A DNA stretch of 64,000 nt from Methylosarcina fibrata AML-C10 (GTDB lineage: Bacteria; Pseudomonadota; Gammaproteobacteria; Methylococcales; Methylomonadaceae). How positions within the stretch are numbered: the stretch's first letter is position 1; the number at the start of each line of letters is the position of its first letter. Shown in pieces: positions 1 to 7,882 of the stretch. The translations under genes were made by a program, and so were the position numbers. The stretch lies in NCBI RefSeq assembly GCF_000372865.1, contig NZ_KB889965.1, positions 1,075,902 to 1,139,901 on the forward strand. The letters are read 5' to 3'. The notes beneath the pieces were generated by a model. It did no database searches. It saw only the letters and a program-made list of their open reading frames with translations, and was not told where the DNA came from.

Positions 1-1
1 A

Positions 2-1132
2 GAGTTGGGGGCTGCACCTGAAGACCAAGCATTACCGCCAGCCCTTGTTGCAACAGCCAACCTAAACCCCATTCAGACTTCTTCTCAAACTTCAGAAGAT
101 ACTCAACCGGCACAACCACCAGAGTCTGGCAAAAATAAAGGGCCGCAAGAAGAAACAGAAGACGAGTTGGGGGAAGAGCCCGAAGAACCTGAAGAAGAGG
201 ATGAAGACGAAGATCTCACCATCGATCAATTGAAGAAGCTTATCCGGCAAAAAGCCAGCCTGGAAGAGGCGGAATTAAGCAACTTGGACTTAAGCGAAGT
301 TGATCTGAGCGGTATCAATCTACGCAATGCAATCTTTGATCAGGTTATTTTATACAAGGCCAATTTGTCCGATGCCGATTTGTCAGGCGCCATGCTGGCA
401 GGCTTAAATCTTTCCGAAACCAATTGCCGGAATGCCAATTTTTCCGGAGCGGACTTATCCGAAGCGCGGCTTATCATGGCTGATTTAACGAATGCTATTG
501 CGCAAGGCACAGACTTCATGAAGGCCGATATGCGTCATGCCAAACTGGCAATGATGGATGCCGAAGGCGCTGATTTTTCCGAAGCCGATCTCTCCGATGC
601 GAATTTGACCGAAGCCAACCTTACCGGGGCTGATCTGACTGACTGCAAACTGCATCGCACCGATTTATCCCGCGCCAACCTGACTGAGGCGGCGCTGGAA
701 CGGGCTTGGGGACGAAATGCCCAGTTCGAGGATGCCACCGTCGATATCCTGAAAGCGGCCGGAGCGAATTTTTGTGAGGGCAATTTCAAACGAATTAAAG
801 GCAAAGAAACCGTATGGGAGGAAGGTGAATATTATGGAGCGGATTTTTCCGGCGCGAATATACCGGGTGCAGAATTTTCAATGGCTTATTTGGGCTGGGC
901 GAAGTTCAATGCCACCGACTTGACCGATGCAGTATTTGATGAAGCTTGTTTGGTGTCCGCAGAAATGGTGCGGACCAAGCTACTAAATGCTTCCATCCAG
1001 AAAGCCGACCTATCACAAGTAAACTTATTTGAATCCAACTTATACGAGGCTAATTTATGTTTCTCGAATTTGAGCCAAACCAATCTGGAGGGGGCGAATC
1101 TAAGGATGCTGAAACATACCATGGACCGATAA
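2..1132 (+). CDS. Pentapeptide-repeat protein of T6SS cluster (5' partial)
   Basis: The protein has an acidic Glu/Asp/Pro-rich linker (about residues 30-75) followed by many A(D/N)LxX pentapeptide repeats to the C-terminus, which form a right-handed quadrilateral beta-helix. The frame is open to the first base of the window, so the N-terminus lies upstream; the TTG at position 5 is only the first possible start inside the window. Pentapeptide-repeat proteins occur next to DUF3540 and PAAR-like DUF4150 genes in T6SS accessory clusters, as here. The next gene begins inside its 3' end (76-bp overlap), which suggests translational coupling. The exact role, perhaps as an adaptor or scaffold for the spike tip, is inference. 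Confidence 0.8.
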   Translation, partial: ELGAAPEDQALPPALVATANLNPIQTSSQTSEDTQPAQPPESGKNKGPQEETEDELGEEPEEPEEEDEDEDLTIDQLKKLIRQKASLEEAELSNLDLSEVDLSGINLRNAIFDQVILYKANLSDADLSGAMLAGLNLSETNCRNANFSGADLSEARLIMADLTNAIAQGTDFMKADMRHAKLAMMDAEGADFSEADLSDANLTEANLTGADLTDCKLHRTDLSRANLTEAALERAWGRNAQFEDATVDILKAAGANFCEGNFKRIKGKETVWEEGEYYGADFSGANIPGAEFSMAYLGWAKFNATDLTDAVFDEACLVSAEMVRTKLLNASIQKADLSQVNLFESNLYEANLCFSNLSQTNLEGANLRMLKHTMDR

Positions 1133-1686
1133 ATAAAAACGAAGCCCCGGCGCCCTATCTTGGGCCGGCAACGGTTTGCAGTTTATTGCATCAGGACAAG
1201 GCAATCGACATCCGCCTGCCAGACGGGTTGTTTATGAAAGCCATCGTCGCGGTGGCGGGTTTCTACCGTCCGCAAATGGGCGATACTGTACTGGTTATCT
1301 GCCAGGAAAACACACGGGTGTATGTGATCGGCGTGTTAAGCGGGTCCGGCTTAAACACCTGGACTGTTCCGGGTGATTTGGTCATACATGCACCGGAAGG
1401 AAATATCCAAATAGAATGTGCAGGCGCGATGAAGCTTAAAAGTAAACAAAAGCTGGACATTATTTCCCCGCGCTTGGCCTTGCGGGCAACCCGGCTGGAA
1501 CTGTCAGCAAGACGGATGGTGCAAAAACTGGATGATGCCTATTTGTGGGTTAAGGATTTATTCCAGCTTAAAAGCCGCAGTTGCCGTACCGTGACAGAGG
1601 AAAATTTTTTGGTAAAAGCAAAACGGGCACGGTTGAAGTCGGATGGGGATTTTAATATCAATGGTAAAAATATACATTTAGGATGA
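1057..1686 (+). CDS. DUF3540 family T6SS-associated protein
   Basis: A 209-aa protein resembling the DUF3540 family. It has an OB-fold-like segment (LGPATVCSLL, GDTVLVICQENTRVYVIGVL) and then a C-terminal stretch of short beta-rich repeats (GNIQIECAGAMKLKSKQKLDI) like those of gp5/VgrG-type needles. The ATG at 1057 follows GAGG with 7-nt spacing and overlaps the preceding gene. A start further downstream cannot be excluded, because the first 35 or so residues look less conserved. DUF3540 genes sit between pentapeptide-repeat/DUF2169 and DUF4150 genes in T6SS clusters. The protein probably takes part in assembling or loading the puncturing tip. Confidence 0.8.
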   Translation: MFLEFEPNQSGGGESKDAETYHGPINKNEAPAPYLGPATVCSLLHQDKAIDIRLPDGLFMKAIVAVAGFYRPQMGDTVLVICQENTRVYVIGVLSGSGLNTWTVPGDLVIHAPEGNIQIECAGAMKLKSKQKLDIISPRLALRATRLELSARRMVQKLDDAYLWVKDLFQLKSRSCRTVTEENFLVKAKRARLKSDGDFNINGKNIHLG

Positions 1687-1692
1687 TAAATT

Positions 1693-2076
1693 ATGCCTTC
1701 TTCTTCGAGAAATAATGGTCAAGGTCAATGTATGACCACAGGCCCGATAGATTTCTGTAAAACCCCAACGCCGGGCGGACCACAACCCTTGCCCTATCCA
1801 AATATTGGCATGACAAGCGATGGGAGCGGTTCTTCAAAGGTTAAGGTTAAGGGCAAGGAAGTATTGCGTAAAAACGATGAATTGAGCAAATCCACAGGAG
1901 ACGAACCTGGAAATGCGGGAGGCGGAGCGAAATCAAATCGCTTTAAAGGAATAGTCAAATTTAAACAGGGGTCGTCCAAAGTCAAGGTTCAAGGGAAATG
2001 CTGGGCTTACCATGGTGTGATGATGGAGCATAATAACGGTAATACTGTTGGGCTTCATAGCACTCCATGTGGGTAA
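1693..2076 (+). CDS. PAAR-like protein (DUF4150), T6SS spike tip
   Basis: A 127-aa protein of DUF4150 type. It contains the TTGPIDFCKTPTPGG-like N-terminal motif, a PYPNIGM segment, two SSKVKV/GKxxLRKND beta repeats and a conserved C-terminal HSTPCG. PAAR-like proteins cap the VgrG spike and carry effectors. The start lies 6 nt after the DUF3540 stop and an HNH nuclease gene follows at once, so this looks like a tip/effector cassette. The standalone size suggests the effector is bound non-covalently rather than fused. Confidence 0.85.
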   Translation: MPSSSRNNGQGQCMTTGPIDFCKTPTPGGPQPLPYPNIGMTSDGSGSSKVKVKGKEVLRKNDELSKSTGDEPGNAGGGAKSNRFKGIVKFKQGSSKVKVQGKCWAYHGVMMEHNNGNTVGLHSTPCG

Positions 2077-2126
2077 TGAAAAATGTAAATTACAAAAACT
2101 TAAATTAATTACCGTTAAAGATATTT

Positions 2127-2708
2127 ATGGCTGGAGGAGATGTTACAGTTGCTGCTGGGAATGAAAATGGAAAAGGTGCTGACGACGCAAATAAAGCAGC
2201 TGCTGAACGCGATAAAGCTAAAAAAGAAAGACTTAAACAAAAAGCAAAAAATAACAAAGGTTGCCAGCAAAAAAAAGGAACCTCAAAGGCTAATCGACAA
2301 AAAGTAAATGAAAAAAAAGGAAATAATCTTCCAACGTGTGCAATATGTAATAAAACCGCGAGAGTGTCAGCAGGAGAACGTATAAGTGAATTGCAATCGC
2401 AACTTCCAGGCACAACTGGTAAGGCAAGAACAGAATTGAAAGACCGAATTAAAAGGTGGGAAAGGCGCAAATTGCGTAATAGATTGGAAGCTGACCATAA
2501 ATACCCTTCATCGAAGATTAAAGAAGAACCAGGATTCAAAGAGTTAGAGGTTGCTAACCCTTCTGCAGCAAGAGCAATTATGCATGACCAAAGTAATATG
2601 CGTGGGCTTTGCCGTTCTTGTAATGGAAGCTTGGGTGCTCAGTCTAATTTTCAAGGTAACAAAATAAGGGAAAAAATTGCGCAAGCCCTTGAAGAAGCAT
2701 ATAAATGA
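2127..2708 (+). CDS. HNH-type nuclease, probable T6SS effector
   Basis: A 193-aa protein. A lysine-rich, probably disordered N-terminal half (residues 1-65) precedes an HNH/endonuclease VII-like fold with a CAIC pair, an ADHKYP motif supplying the catalytic Asp-His, an invariant-looking Asn in MHDQSNMRGLC and a second CRSC pair. The two Cys pairs should bind structural zinc. It lies directly after the PAAR-like gene and before two immunity-type genes, so a DNA-degrading T6SS effector is the natural reading. Composition turns AT-rich from here, as is usual for exchanged toxin/immunity cassettes. No enzymatic specificity can be read from the sequence. Confidence 0.75.
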   Translation: MAGGDVTVAAGNENGKGADDANKAAAERDKAKKERLKQKAKNNKGCQQKKGTSKANRQKVNEKKGNNLPTCAICNKTARVSAGERISELQSQLPGTTGKARTELKDRIKRWERRKLRNRLEADHKYPSSKIKEEPGFKELEVANPSAARAIMHDQSNMRGLCRSCNGSLGAQSNFQGNKIREKIAQALEEAYK

Positions 2709-2895
2709 TCATTGATTATTAATAATTTGAAATCTTTTATTTTTACGGATTGAATGAATATATAAAGATAATAAAGAAATATATTTTTAACTTTTCATTA
2801 TTTATAAATTAAATATTTTTTTAACAAAACAATATTTAATCAAGTAATAATTTTACTATTGTACATATGTTATAAAATATTTATAGGCATTAATT

Positions 2896-3570
2896 ATGAA
2901 CAAAAAAAAAATTAGAGATTATTTGATAGACTATCTCGAAAATGAAGAAGTTATTAAATTTGAATTAGCTCCGACAGACAAATATTCTAATGGTTTACCT
3001 GAGCTGTGGAAAGATATTATGACTTCGAAAAATCCAGTCGAAGAAACTTTTTCTAAGTTATGGTTGCCTTTTATTGATTTATTGCCGGAAACAATCAAGG
3101 GGTTAAGACATAAATTACGCGAAATAGGGTTGTTAGAAACAAAAGAATATCCTTTTTCGCTTATTTATGTGTATGAAGAAAATGGCGAACCGGTATTTTC
3201 ACGCGGATATCCAGTTTGTTCTATCGATAGGGATGATGCGAAATTATTACCTTCAGATTTTCTTAAACTTTATAAAATTCACAACGGATGGACTGACTTA
3301 AATGGCTTCATGGGTTTTTTACCAGTTGAAGACTGGTTTGATTTAAATGATTATTACGATGGTGAATATTCGGATATTTTGCCGGGTATTCGCCTAAAAG
3401 ATTTTTTGATTATATGCGAATCGGGCAGCAATGAATACCTGGGCTTTGACCTTTCCAAGAAACCACCCGTGGGACTATTTTGTGCAGTTGGTGATCCGGT
3501 AGAAGTTGTCCCAGATGTTGTGAGAGCACTCGACAAGTGGATGGCGATAGAATTCGATGATTTAAGTTAA
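2896..3570 (+). CDS. SMI1/KNR4 (SUKH) family immunity protein
   Basis: A 224-aa protein whose C-terminal two thirds match the SUKH fold: LLPSDFLKLYKIHNGW, then GFLPVEDWF, then a GSNEYLGFDLSKKPPVGLF segment. SUKH proteins neutralise nuclease toxins by binding them in the cytoplasm. The gene is strongly AT-rich compared with the flanking genes and is preceded by a 187-bp AT-rich gap, so it may have its own promoter. It is the likely partner of the HNH nuclease gene just upstream. The pairing is inferred from order. Confidence 0.75.
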   Translation: MNKKKIRDYLIDYLENEEVIKFELAPTDKYSNGLPELWKDIMTSKNPVEETFSKLWLPFIDLLPETIKGLRHKLREIGLLETKEYPFSLIYVYEENGEPVFSRGYPVCSIDRDDAKLLPSDFLKLYKIHNGWTDLNGFMGFLPVEDWFDLNDYYDGEYSDILPGIRLKDFLIICESGSNEYLGFDLSKKPPVGLFCAVGDPVEVVPDVVRALDKWMAIEFDDLS

Positions 3571-3616
3571 ATCCGCTTTTCAAGGGTAAGACTATGGCCT
3601 CTTGGGTTAGTATTCA

Positions 3617-4378
3617 ATGAATAAATTCAAACTTGCATCGATTGAAAATGAAATTGTGAGAACTAATAAATTTATACGAGATTGTGAATTGGTCAGGAAA
3701 GAGGCTTTCATTTTTAAAGACAGTAAGTTTTATGCTACTTTGGCTTATGAAAAAGCACTTTTATGTCAAGCATGGTATTTACAGGGTACATCAAAAACGG
3801 AGGTTATTGCCTTGCTTAGGCAATCGGTATGTGATTTTATAATTGGACTCGAATTTGGTTATACAACAGAATCGGTTGAAATAAACAATTGGTTCTATCG
3901 TTCGTTGGTGGTAAATGATTTGTCTTTGGCGCATTTTTTGGCAGCCCTTCCTGCTGAAGTTTGGCCCTATGGTGAAATATTCCCACGTTTTCAGGCCTAT
4001 TGGGGATTTGCTCAGTTTCGGAGGAAGTATGATGAAGCTTTAAAATGGATAGATTTTTTATTAGATTGGTGTTTTGAATCTGATTCTGACAAGGAACAAT
4101 CGGAAATTGAAAAACAACTCAGTTTACTCGAACAAAATCAATATCATATCATGAATGCGATAACTATAAAAGACGAATATTTGCTAATCCAATATTTACA
4201 TGAGCGTGCCCAGTTACGGACTATCATACCACCAGAAGGCACTCGTTATGAACGGTATCAACTTCTCGACTTTCTTACCCTTGGCTTATGCAGGATAGCA
4301 TTATTAAATGGCTTGGATATCAAAATTAATGAGCCATCGCTACCATTAGAGTTGCTCTTTATTAATTCTAAAGCTTGA
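3617..4378 (+). CDS. Imm49-like immunity protein
   Basis: A 253-aa, all-helical, AT-rich gene. The N-terminal helix run with AYEKALLCQAWYLQG, the FIIGLEFGY segment and the later LLDWCFES / LRTIIPPEGTRYERYQLLDFLTLGLCRIALLNG pattern resemble immunity-49 type proteins. It lies 46 bp after the SUKH gene in the same direction. No second toxin is adjacent, so it may be a collected orphan immunity gene or a second neutraliser of the upstream HNH effector. The family call is from pattern recognition only. Confidence 0.55.
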   Translation: MNKFKLASIENEIVRTNKFIRDCELVRKEAFIFKDSKFYATLAYEKALLCQAWYLQGTSKTEVIALLRQSVCDFIIGLEFGYTTESVEINNWFYRSLVVNDLSLAHFLAALPAEVWPYGEIFPRFQAYWGFAQFRRKYDEALKWIDFLLDWCFESDSDKEQSEIEKQLSLLEQNQYHIMNAITIKDEYLLIQYLHERAQLRTIIPPEGTRYERYQLLDFLTLGLCRIALLNGLDIKINEPSLPLELLFINSKA

Positions 4379-4716
4379 ATTAATTAAATTTCATCGAATA
4401 CGGAAATTGAATAAAATGTCTCTTATTTAAAATAAACATATTTTTTCCAAAGAATGAAATATTCAGAATTATGTTGAAAAATATTTATAACGACAATCAT
4501 AAAATTATTATATTAGATCGAACTAATAAATACCATACTTTAGTAGTATTTTCTCGAATAGGAATTAACTCGCAATTGAATAATAATATAAATATTTCTT
4601 TATTTACTTTGTTTCCTTAGATGAATAATTTAGATATTTCTTCATCAGGATTTTTTTACTGATTAAGTGATTTTAATTATTTTTGAGAGGATTTCGGGCA
4701 AAGTCAACAGGCACTC
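4379..4716. other. AT-rich gap, possible gene relic
   Basis: A 338-bp, very AT-rich interval before the GC-richer phosphatase gene. A + frame is open from about 4413 to 4620 with its first ATG at about 4471; it would give a 49-aa product (MLKNIYNDNHKIIILD...) that I do not recognise. It could be the tail of a lost immunity gene. No convincing promoter or terminator is visible. Confidence 0.3.
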
Positions 4717-5439
4717 ATGAACAACATCACTTTCGCCCTCGGCACCCATACCGGTCTGGTTCGGGAGTTGAACGAGGACAGTTATCTTGCCGCGCCCGAG
4801 GTTGGCTTATGGGCGATAGCCGACGGCATGGGCGGACATGAAGCCGGAGAGGTAGCCAGCCGGATTGCCGTGCAGGAAATTTTGCATGGCGTTAAAAGCG
4901 GCATGTCCTTGAGCAAGGCGGTCGACTCGGCGCATTACGCGATCCAGCAAGCGGCGGCGCAAGGCGAAGGCGGCAGGAACATGGGCTCCACCATTGTCGC
5001 GGTACAGTTTCATGATTGCGATTACGAAATTGTCTGGGTGGGCGACAGCCGGGCTTATTTATGGAACGGCAATCTCACCCAGCTCACCAAGGATCATTCC
5101 TACGTGCAATCGCTGCTGGATGCGGGATTGATCGATAAGGATCAGATTCCGGGACATCCCTACCGAAACGTCATCTCCCAGGCTTTGGGCACCGGCGGCC
5201 CCGATGATGAAGACATCGAGCCCGAACTCGTGAGCGGCCGATTAGGCCCATCCGAGACCCTGCTGCTGTGTTCGGACGGGCTGACCGGCGCCGTCGCGGA
5301 TCGGGAAATCGCCGCCATCCTGGCCGAAAGCGAAGACAATCAAATCAAAGTGAACCGTCTTATTCAGGCAGCTCTGACGGCCGGAGGCAGAGACAATATC
5401 ACCGTCGTGGTCATCAGTCTTGATGCTCCAGCGGGTTAG
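4717..5439 (+). CDS. PP2C-family Ser/Thr phosphatase
   Basis: A 240-aa single-domain PPM phosphatase. The metal-binding motifs are present: NEDSY (D21), ADGMGGHEAG (D36, G37), CSDGLTG (D187) and GRDN (D226), with the central WVGDSRAYL. It has no membrane segment, so it is cytosolic. With the kinase encoded 2.4 kb downstream it forms a kinase/phosphatase pair of the kind (PpkA/PppA) that controls T6SS assembly. GC content rises sharply at its start, marking the end of the AT-rich toxin/immunity insert. The caspase-like gene follows 23 bp downstream, probably in the same operon. Confidence 0.9.
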   Translation: MNNITFALGTHTGLVRELNEDSYLAAPEVGLWAIADGMGGHEAGEVASRIAVQEILHGVKSGMSLSKAVDSAHYAIQQAAAQGEGGRNMGSTIVAVQFHDCDYEIVWVGDSRAYLWNGNLTQLTKDHSYVQSLLDAGLIDKDQIPGHPYRNVISQALGTGGPDDEDIEPELVSGRLGPSETLLLCSDGLTGAVADREIAAILAESEDNQIKVNRLIQAALTAGGRDNITVVVISLDAPAG

Positions 5440-5462
5440 CCAATCCAAAGGGGATAGAATCC

Positions 5463-7865
5463 ATGAATCCATTCGACAAGCCAGGGACTTTCGGCAATCG
5501 GGCTGTTAAGCCTGGAAAAATCCGTCATTTTTGCCTGACGGCATCGCTCACGGTCGTGATCGGTTGCGCCGCCACGTCCGTTTCCGAACTCAACGATCCA
5601 CACGCGATCGCCGGCTTCAACCCCAAAGAAACCGACAAATTGTTCGTGGTCGACTGCCTGTTGCCGGGACAGATCCGCAAACTGGGCGCGAAGGCGATGT
5701 ATTTGACCGCGCGGAGGCCGATTCAGACCACCGCCGGCGACTGCGAAACGCGCGGCGGCGAATACGTGGCCTACGATCGGGCGAACGCGGCATCGTCCTT
5801 GCGCGTCTGGCTGGAGGAGGCACAGAAGGGCGACCCGGAAGCTCAGGTCAAAGTCGGCGAAATTTATCAAAAAGGACTCGGCGGTCTGGCCGATCCCAAA
5901 CTGGCCGCGGAATGGTATTTGAAAGCCGCAGAGAAAGGCAATTCCGAGGCCCAAATCAATCTGGGCTATCTTTACGAAAAGGGCCTCGGCGTCAAACAGG
6001 ACAAGGCGGCGGCCCTGAACTGGTACCGCAAGGCATCGGGTCTGGCCGGTTCCGATTTGCAATTCTCGACCGTGATCGAGGCCGGTTACCAACAGCAGTT
6101 GACTCAATTGCGCGAAGAATCGAAAACCTACCGGCAAGAAGCCGAAAGCTTGCGCGCGCAACTGGACGCCACCCGGCAACAGTTGGCCGAGCAGAAGTCG
6201 CAAACGCGAGTGCTCGAAAGACAGTTGGACGAGACCCGCCGGCGCCTGCAACACGAACAAGGCAAAACCGTTCGCAATACCGAGCGGATCGAATCTCTAC
6301 GGCAGGAAGTCGAGACTAAACAATCGCATTTGAAGCAGCAACAACAGCAGGTCTCCCGGCTCGAAAAAAAACTGAAGGACGAAGAGAAACAAATCGCGAG
6401 CCGACCGGAACCTGAAGTCACTTTGAGGCAGAAACCGAAGGAAACGCCTATTGCAGAAGAATCTGAGCAGGAAGAACAAACGCAGATTATTCCTTCCGAA
6501 GACAGACTGGCCGAAATGGAAACGCGCCTGAAAAGGCTCGAAAGCGAATATCAGGCCGATTCCGCGCAAATCAACATGGACGTCAATACGATCGAGGAAA
6601 AAGCCGGACGAGCGAAGAGCACGCAGGAAAAACTGGCCGTCGAGACGTTGCGCAGTCAATTGGCCCGGTCCAAGGACGATCTCTTCGCTCAAGGCCGGCA
6701 AATCAAGGAACTCAAGCAGGCGATTACCATTGAAAAACGCAAACTGGCCGAGTCGACGGCGCTCGCTGCCGCGGGGCCGGTTATCGAAATTCTCGACCCA
6801 CGGCTGAAATTGACCCGGGGCACCGAGCCGAGCTACCGCTTGCGCTCAGAGAGCAAAAGCAAGGCCATCGTCGGCAAAGTGTTGACCCCCGGCAATCTGG
6901 AAAGCCTGAAGATCAATGAGTTGCCGGTTCAACCCGACCAGGAAGGCATTTTCAAGTTCGAAATCGCTCTGGAGGAGGATTCGACTCCGGTTCATATCGT
7001 GGCGGTCGACAAGCAAAACCGCCTCCGGCGGATTTCCTTCAATCTGCTGGCGCCGGCGCAAGGAAAACAAATCTTTGCCGAAACGGCCGAAAATCACGGC
7101 ACGAATACCTACCCCTCAATCCATTTCGGCAAATTTTACGCGCTGATCATCGGCAATAACCAGTACGCCCACCTGCCGACTTTGAAAACGTCGGCCAATG
7201 ACGCCAGAGCGGTGGACGAGGTCTTGCGCTCGCGCTACGGTTTCAGGACGACACTGCTGATCGATGCGGACCGGCATCAAATCATGTCCGCCTTCAACGA
7301 CTTGCGCCAGTCCCTGACCGACCGGGATAATTTGTTGATTTATTATGCCGGTCACGGCGAAATCGATATGAGCGACGAAAACGCCTATTGGCTGCCGACC
7401 GACGCCGAGCCGAACAATAACGCCAACTGGCTGTCCAGCTTCAACGTGACGAAATACCTGAACGTCATTCAGGCCAAACATATCCTGGTCATCGCCGACT
7501 CGTGCTATGCCGGCGCGATGACCCAGGGTTCGATCGTACGCCTGCCGGGGGACATGCCCGAGGACAAGCGTGAAAAATGGCTCAACTTCATGATGAAGCG
7601 CAAGGCGCGCACGGTCATGACCTCCGGCGGCGAAGAACCGGTGCTCGATTCCGGCGGCGGCAATCATTCGGTGTTTGCGAAAGCCCTGCTGAAAGCGCTG
7701 AATTCGAACCGGGGCCTGATGGTCGATTACGAGCTGTTCCGAATCGTGGCCACGCAGGTCAAAAAATCCGCGTCGACGATCGGTTTTCAGCAGACGCCCG
7801 AATATTCGGCGTTGCAGCATGCCGGGCACGAAGGCAGCCCGTTCTTTTTCGTCGTCAAAGGCTGA
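5463..7865 (+). CDS. Caspase-fold (peptidase C14) lipoprotein with Sel1 repeats and coiled coil
   Basis: An 800-aa protein. It has an N-terminal lipoprotein signal ending in VVIGC (Cys35), two Sel1/TPR-type repeats at about 118-190 (GDPEAQVKVGEIYQKGLG, GNSEAQINLGYLYEKGLG), a long Gln/Glu/Lys-rich coiled coil at about 205-430, and a C-terminal caspase-like domain from about residue 555 (FYALIIGNNQYAHLPTL). The catalytic dyad is visible: His631 in YYAGHGE and Cys681 in IADSCYAGA. It should be periplasmic and anchored by lipid. It sits between a PP2C phosphatase and a Ser/Thr kinase, so it may be part of that signalling set. The substrate is unknown. Confidence 0.85.
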   Translation: MNPFDKPGTFGNRAVKPGKIRHFCLTASLTVVIGCAATSVSELNDPHAIAGFNPKETDKLFVVDCLLPGQIRKLGAKAMYLTARRPIQTTAGDCETRGGEYVAYDRANAASSLRVWLEEAQKGDPEAQVKVGEIYQKGLGGLADPKLAAEWYLKAAEKGNSEAQINLGYLYEKGLGVKQDKAAALNWYRKASGLAGSDLQFSTVIEAGYQQQLTQLREESKTYRQEAESLRAQLDATRQQLAEQKSQTRVLERQLDETRRRLQHEQGKTVRNTERIESLRQEVETKQSHLKQQQQQVSRLEKKLKDEEKQIASRPEPEVTLRQKPKETPIAEESEQEEQTQIIPSEDRLAEMETRLKRLESEYQADSAQINMDVNTIEEKAGRAKSTQEKLAVETLRSQLARSKDDLFAQGRQIKELKQAITIEKRKLAESTALAAAGPVIEILDPRLKLTRGTEPSYRLRSESKSKAIVGKVLTPGNLESLKINELPVQPDQEGIFKFEIALEEDSTPVHIVAVDKQNRLRRISFNLLAPAQGKQIFAETAENHGTNTYPSIHFGKFYALIIGNNQYAHLPTLKTSANDARAVDEVLRSRYGFRTTLLIDADRHQIMSAFNDLRQSLTDRDNLLIYYAGHGEIDMSDENAYWLPTDAEPNNNANWLSSFNVTKYLNVIQAKHILVIADSCYAGAMTQGSIVRLPGDMPEDKREKWLNFMMKRKARTVMTSGGEEPVLDSGGGNHSVFAKALLKALNSNRGLMVDYELFRIVATQVKKSASTIGFQQTPEYSALQHAGHEGSPFFFVVKG

Positions 7866-7882
7866 GCGGCCTATGCAAGTTT

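Noticed and set aside
4510-4535. GATCGAACTAATAA shared between 4516 and 52505.
   Set aside because: Only 14 bases in AT-rich surroundings, with no further similarity; not enough for a repeat or attachment site.
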